This document shows positions 61,483 through 64,000 of a stretch of 64,000 nucleotides of DNA, one piece after another (positions within the stretch are counted from its first letter, which is position 1; every line of letters begins with the position of its first letter). Below the pieces are notes generated by a model. The model ran no database searches. It had not been told where the DNA came from and worked only from the letters and a program-made list of their open reading frames with translations. Made by a program: the position numbers and the translations under genes. This DNA is from Alcanivorax sp. (GTDB taxonomy: Bacteria > Pseudomonadota > Gammaproteobacteria > Pseudomonadales > Alcanivoracaceae), in NCBI GenBank assembly GCA_017794945.1, contig CP051239.1, forward strand, positions 1,240,001 to 1,304,000, written 5' to 3'.

Positions 61483-61961
61483 TCGAAAATCTCCTTCAGT
61501 GGCCGCTCATAGCGCTGCTTGATCTGCCGGATCATGGCGTCTTGGTCGTCCACGTCGAGGGCATGGATCAGCAGGGTGCGCCGGTCCTCGCTGACATCGG
61601 CACTGACCGTGCCCGGCGTCAGCGAGATGGTGCTGGCGAGCAGCGTGATGGCGAACTCGTCGGTGAGGTCCAGCGGCAGCTCCACGAACCCGGGCCGCAA
61701 ACGCCGGGGCGGCCCGAGGATCAGAACCGCCACCGCCATATTGGCGGTGAGAATGTCCCAATGCACCACCAGCACGAACCGCACCAGCTTGGGGAAGTTG
61801 CGCAGGCGCGGCACATTGGGCCAGAACGACTGGGTGCCCAGCGGCAGCACCACCGCGAGCACCAGACCGAGCAGGGCGTGCCCCCAGGAGAAGCCGTTAA
61901 GCAGCATCCAGGTGGCCCACAGAAACAGGCTCAACAGCGGAAACGGCAATACTCGACTCAT
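61476..61961 (-). CDS. mnhE: monovalent cation/H+ antiporter subunit E
   Basis: A 161-residue subunit of the Mnh/Mrp complex: two or three N-terminal helices (LSLFLWATWMLLNGFSWGHALLGLVLAVVLPLG), then the cytosolic part with RPGFVELPLDLTDEFAITLLASTISLTPGTV and the DVDDQDAMIRQIKQRYERPLKEIF tail. The ATG at 61961 overlaps the mnhD stop by 4 bp; the longer frame to 62018 is a readthrough of mnhD. It overlaps mnhF by 7 bp. Confidence 0.93.
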   Translation of the reverse strand: MSRVLPFPLLSLFLWATWMLLNGFSWGHALLGLVLAVVLPLGTQSFWPNVPRLRNFPKLVRFVLVVHWDILTANMAVAVLILGPPRRLRPGFVELPLDLTDEFAITLLASTISLTPGTVSADVSEDRRTLLIHALDVDDQDAMIRQIKQRYERPLKEIFEC

Positions 61962-63448
61962 AACGCACTCTCCCCGGCGCCCAGCACCGCGTCGATATAC
62001 AGGCCGGGCTGCGCCCACTGCCCGGCCACCGCCAGGCAGGCTTCAAGCACCGGCTCGCCCCAGATCGCCAGCGCCGGGGTGGTGGCCAGCAGCGCCACCG
62101 TGGCCGCCAGGCGCGGCCCGTCCAGGCTGCGTTCTTCGCCGTCGCCGGTGGCCCGCCAGAACAGCGTCGACCCGGCCCGGCTCAGGCCGATCAGGGCGAT
62201 CAGGCCGCCGCCCAGCAACAGCAACCAATAGACCGGCGCCGGCACCGCCTGCATCAGGGCGACCTTGCCGATAAAGCCGGATAACGGCGGCAGGCCGACC
62301 ACGGCGATGGCGCCGGCGAAAAACAGCGCGCCGAGCACCCCGCGGCCGACGGGGGACGGCCCCGCTTCAAGCCGGTCCGCCAGTTCCCCACGCCCCCGGG
62401 ACACCAGGTCCGCCAGCAGAAACAGGCCGCCGCACACCAGGGTCGAGTGGATCAGGTAGTAAAGCATGGCGCCGAACGCCGCCGGCGACGACCAGGCCAG
62501 CCCGGCCACCAGCGTGCCCACCGACATCACCAGCAAATAGGCGACCAGTTCGCCGAGGCGGCGGGCGCCGAGCACGCCCACCGCGGCCAGGCCCAGGGTG
62601 ATCAGCGCCAGAATCCACAGCGGGTCCCGGCCCAGCCCGGCCAGCGCGCCGCCGCTGAACGCCAGGCCGTACACCCGGGCGATGGCGTAGATACCCACCT
62701 TGGTCATGATCGCGAACAGCGCCGCCACCGGCGCCGTGGCGTTGGCGTAGGTGGCCGGCAGCCAGAAGTAGAGCGGGAACAGCGCCGCCTTCAGGCCGAA
62801 CACCACCCACATCAGCAGGCCGGAAAGGCGCGCCAGATCCAGACTGTTACCCTCCAGTTCACTCACTTTGACCGCAAAGTCGGCCATATTGAGCGTACCG
62901 GTGGTGCCGTAAGCGAGCCCCAGCGCAACCAGGAACAGCGCCGAACCGATCAGGTTGAGCACCACATAGTGAATGCCGCCCTTCACCCGGGCCGGGCCAC
63001 GGCCGTGCAGGGCCAGCCCGTAGGAGGCGATCAACAGCACCTCGAAGAACACGAACAGGTTGAACAGGTCGCCGGTCAGGAAGGCGCCGTTGATGCCCAT
63101 CAGCTGCAGCTGGAACAACGCGTGGAAGTTGGCGCCGCGCCGGTCGTCGCCACGGCTGCCGTAGATCAGCGCCGGCAGCGCCAGCACCGCGGTGAGCAGC
63201 ACCATCAGGGCACTCAGCCGGTCGAGCACCAGCACGATGCCGAACGGCGCCCGCCAGTCACCCAGCTGATACACGCCGATATCGCCGCTGGCCGCCTGCT
63301 GCCACAGGCCCAGCGCCACGGGGATCAATGCCAGGGTCGCCAGCAGACCGGTGAGGCGGCGCAGGCGCTGGCGTTCGCGGACCTCCAGCAAAAGCAGCAT
63401 GCCCGCGAACGCGGGGATCAGAATCGGCGCGATGATCAAATGTTCCAT
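61958..63448 (-). CDS. mnhD: monovalent cation/H+ antiporter subunit D
   Basis: A 496-residue membrane subunit homologous to respiratory complex I proton-pump subunits, with about 14 helices. Characteristic are LFVFFEVLLIASYGLALHGRG (conserved Glu), KAALFPLYFWLPATYANATAPVAALFAIMTKVGIYAI (conserved Lys and the broken helix) and SGFIGKVALMQA. It lies between mnhC (1-bp overlap, TGATG) and mnhE (4 bp). Confidence 0.95.
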   Translation of the reverse strand: MEHLIIAPILIPAFAGMLLLLEVRERQRLRRLTGLLATLALIPVALGLWQQAASGDIGVYQLGDWRAPFGIVLVLDRLSALMVLLTAVLALPALIYGSRGDDRRGANFHALFQLQLMGINGAFLTGDLFNLFVFFEVLLIASYGLALHGRGPARVKGGIHYVVLNLIGSALFLVALGLAYGTTGTLNMADFAVKVSELEGNSLDLARLSGLLMWVVFGLKAALFPLYFWLPATYANATAPVAALFAIMTKVGIYAIARVYGLAFSGGALAGLGRDPLWILALITLGLAAVGVLGARRLGELVAYLLVMSVGTLVAGLAWSSPAAFGAMLYYLIHSTLVCGGLFLLADLVSRGRGELADRLEAGPSPVGRGVLGALFFAGAIAVVGLPPLSGFIGKVALMQAVPAPVYWLLLLGGGLIALIGLSRAGSTLFWRATGDGEERSLDGPRLAATVALLATTPALAIWGEPVLEACLAVAGQWAQPGLYIDAVLGAGESAL

Positions 63449-63783
63449 CAGCCGTCCTCCCCGTCGGAGCCACCGTCCACGTGATCGCTCTTCATTTCAC
63501 CCTGGCCGCGCAGGGCCAGCACCACCAGAAAGGCGGTCATGGCGAAACCGATCACAATGGCGGTCAGCACCAGCGCCTGGGGCAAGGGGTCGCTGGCGTT
63601 TTCGGACATGCCCACCACCGGCACCTGGTTCAGGCTCAAGCGGCCGGACACGAACACGAACAGGTTGACCCCGTAGCTGAGCAGCGTAATGCCCAGAATC
63701 ACCGGGAAGGTGCGCGCGCGCAGGGTCAGATAGACGCCGCAACCGATCAGCGTCGCGATGATCAACGCAAGCATCACTTCCAT
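63448..63783 (-). CDS. mnhC: monovalent cation/H+ antiporter subunit C
   Basis: A 111-residue subunit homologous to NuoK with three helices (MLALIIATLIGCGVYLTLRA, VILGITLLSYGVNLFVFVSG, LPQALVLTAIVIGFAMTAFLVVLALR). The conserved Gly-Tyr (LLSYGVNL) and DPLPQALVLTAIVI are visible. It overlaps the upstream subunit and mnhD by one base each (TGATG). Confidence 0.94.
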   Translation of the reverse strand: MEVMLALIIATLIGCGVYLTLRARTFPVILGITLLSYGVNLFVFVSGRLSLNQVPVVGMSENASDPLPQALVLTAIVIGFAMTAFLVVLALRGQGEMKSDHVDGGSDGEDG

Positions 63784-64000
63784 CAGGCGCCTCCTCTCTG
63801 GCCGGTTTGGTCAGGGTCATTCCCGGCGCCGGTGCCGGCGCCCTTGTCGTCCAACAGCGACAGCTTGCCGAGGTTCGCCAGCATCAGCAGCGTGGCGCCC
63901 ACCACGGTGAGGAACACACCGGTATCGAACAGCATGGCGCTGGCCACCTCGAACTTGCCCACCAGCGGCCAGTGGATGTAATCAAAGGTGCTGGTCAGGA
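63783..64000 (-). CDS. mnhA: cation/H+ antiporter subunit A/B, C-terminal part (cut by window edge)
   Basis: Only the last 71 codons lie in the window. They read [18 protein letters not shown] and [24 protein letters not shown], the end of the MnhB-like domain, then a polar tail ([18 protein letters not shown]). In relatives of this organism it is the C-terminus of a fused A/B subunit, but a separate mnhB cannot be excluded from this fragment. The stop overlaps the mnhC start (TGATG). Confidence 0.88.
   Translation of the reverse strand, partial: LTSTFDYIHWPLVGKFEVASAMLFDTGVFLTVVGATLLMLANLGKLSLLDDKGAGTGAGNDPDQTGQRGGA

Overview
The window is G+C-rich, densely packed gammaproteobacterial chromosome. 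It encodes an engB / cytochrome c5 / cytochrome c4 / dsbA block, a MnhACDEFG-type cation antiporter, Rep helicase, RsuA, dGTPase and many lipid-type enzymes (fatty acid desaturase, two enoyl-CoA hydratases, a flavin monooxygenase, several esterases). This fits an Alcanivoracaceae-like marine bacterium or a Pseudomonas relative. The assignment is inferred from gene content; there is no rRNA in the window. No phage, insertion sequence or CRISPR array was seen.

Layout. 1-4.3 kb: the end of an SDR dehydrogenase, an AraC regulator divergent from a fatty acid desaturase, rsuA and a NYN nuclease. 4.4-4.6 kb: a large REP-like nested palindrome. 4.7-11.8 kb: rep, two c5-type cytochromes, a CHASE2 histidine kinase with its OmpR-type regulator, and an SMR (Gdx/SugE-like) exporter. 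12.0-12.3 kb: tRNA-Arg(CCG) whose 3' end lies in a perfect 30-bp-arm inverted repeat, followed by four more hairpins. 12.4-20.9 kb: pyk, enoyl-CoA hydratase, a beta-barrel porin behind twin operator-like palindromes, two lipoproteins, endonuclease V and a TetR regulator. 21.0-25.3 kb: a nitrogen-type cluster (alpha/beta hydrolase, type III glutamine synthetase, orphan ABC binding protein, TetR). 25.3-34.9 kb: a PKD-PHP lipoprotein, a Fur-box-preceded PepSY operon, an AbiEi-like two-gene unit, small lipoproteins, an esterase, a methyltransferase and GNAT. 34.9-40.7 kb: a tight five-gene operon (FMO, BASS transporter, epimerase, SDR, TSUP) with a divergent AraC regulator. 40.7-44.7 kb: metY, enoyl-CoA hydratase, AraC, Mpo1-like and CBS proteins. 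44.8-48.3 kb: a membrane AAA-type ATPase overlapping a MscS channel gene. 48.3-55.5 kb: a peroxide/stress group (Prx-Grx fusion, Dps, hemolysin III, glutathione peroxidase, DJ-1-like) and dgt. 55.7-64 kb: LuxR, EEP phosphatase, dsbA, cytochromes c4 and c5, engB, a putative sigma-54-driven structured RNA, and the Mnh antiporter running off the window.

Systems most worth attention: (1) the ATPase-MscS pair at 44799-48309, where the membrane and periplasmic scaffold expected on a large MscS-family channel is fused to a P-loop ATPase and the pore is a separate overlapping gene; (2) the likely sigma-54 small RNA locus after engB; (3) the tRNA-Arg inverted repeat and hairpin series; (4) the GlnT / orphan binding protein cluster; (5) the FMO-BASS-TSUP operon.

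Many starts here are probably GTG or TTG (rsuA, response regulator, homoserine-acetyltransferase-like hydrolase, GGCT, a second hydrolase). They were chosen by Shine-Dalgarno spacing. Function assignments rest on motif recognition by eye, not on a database search.
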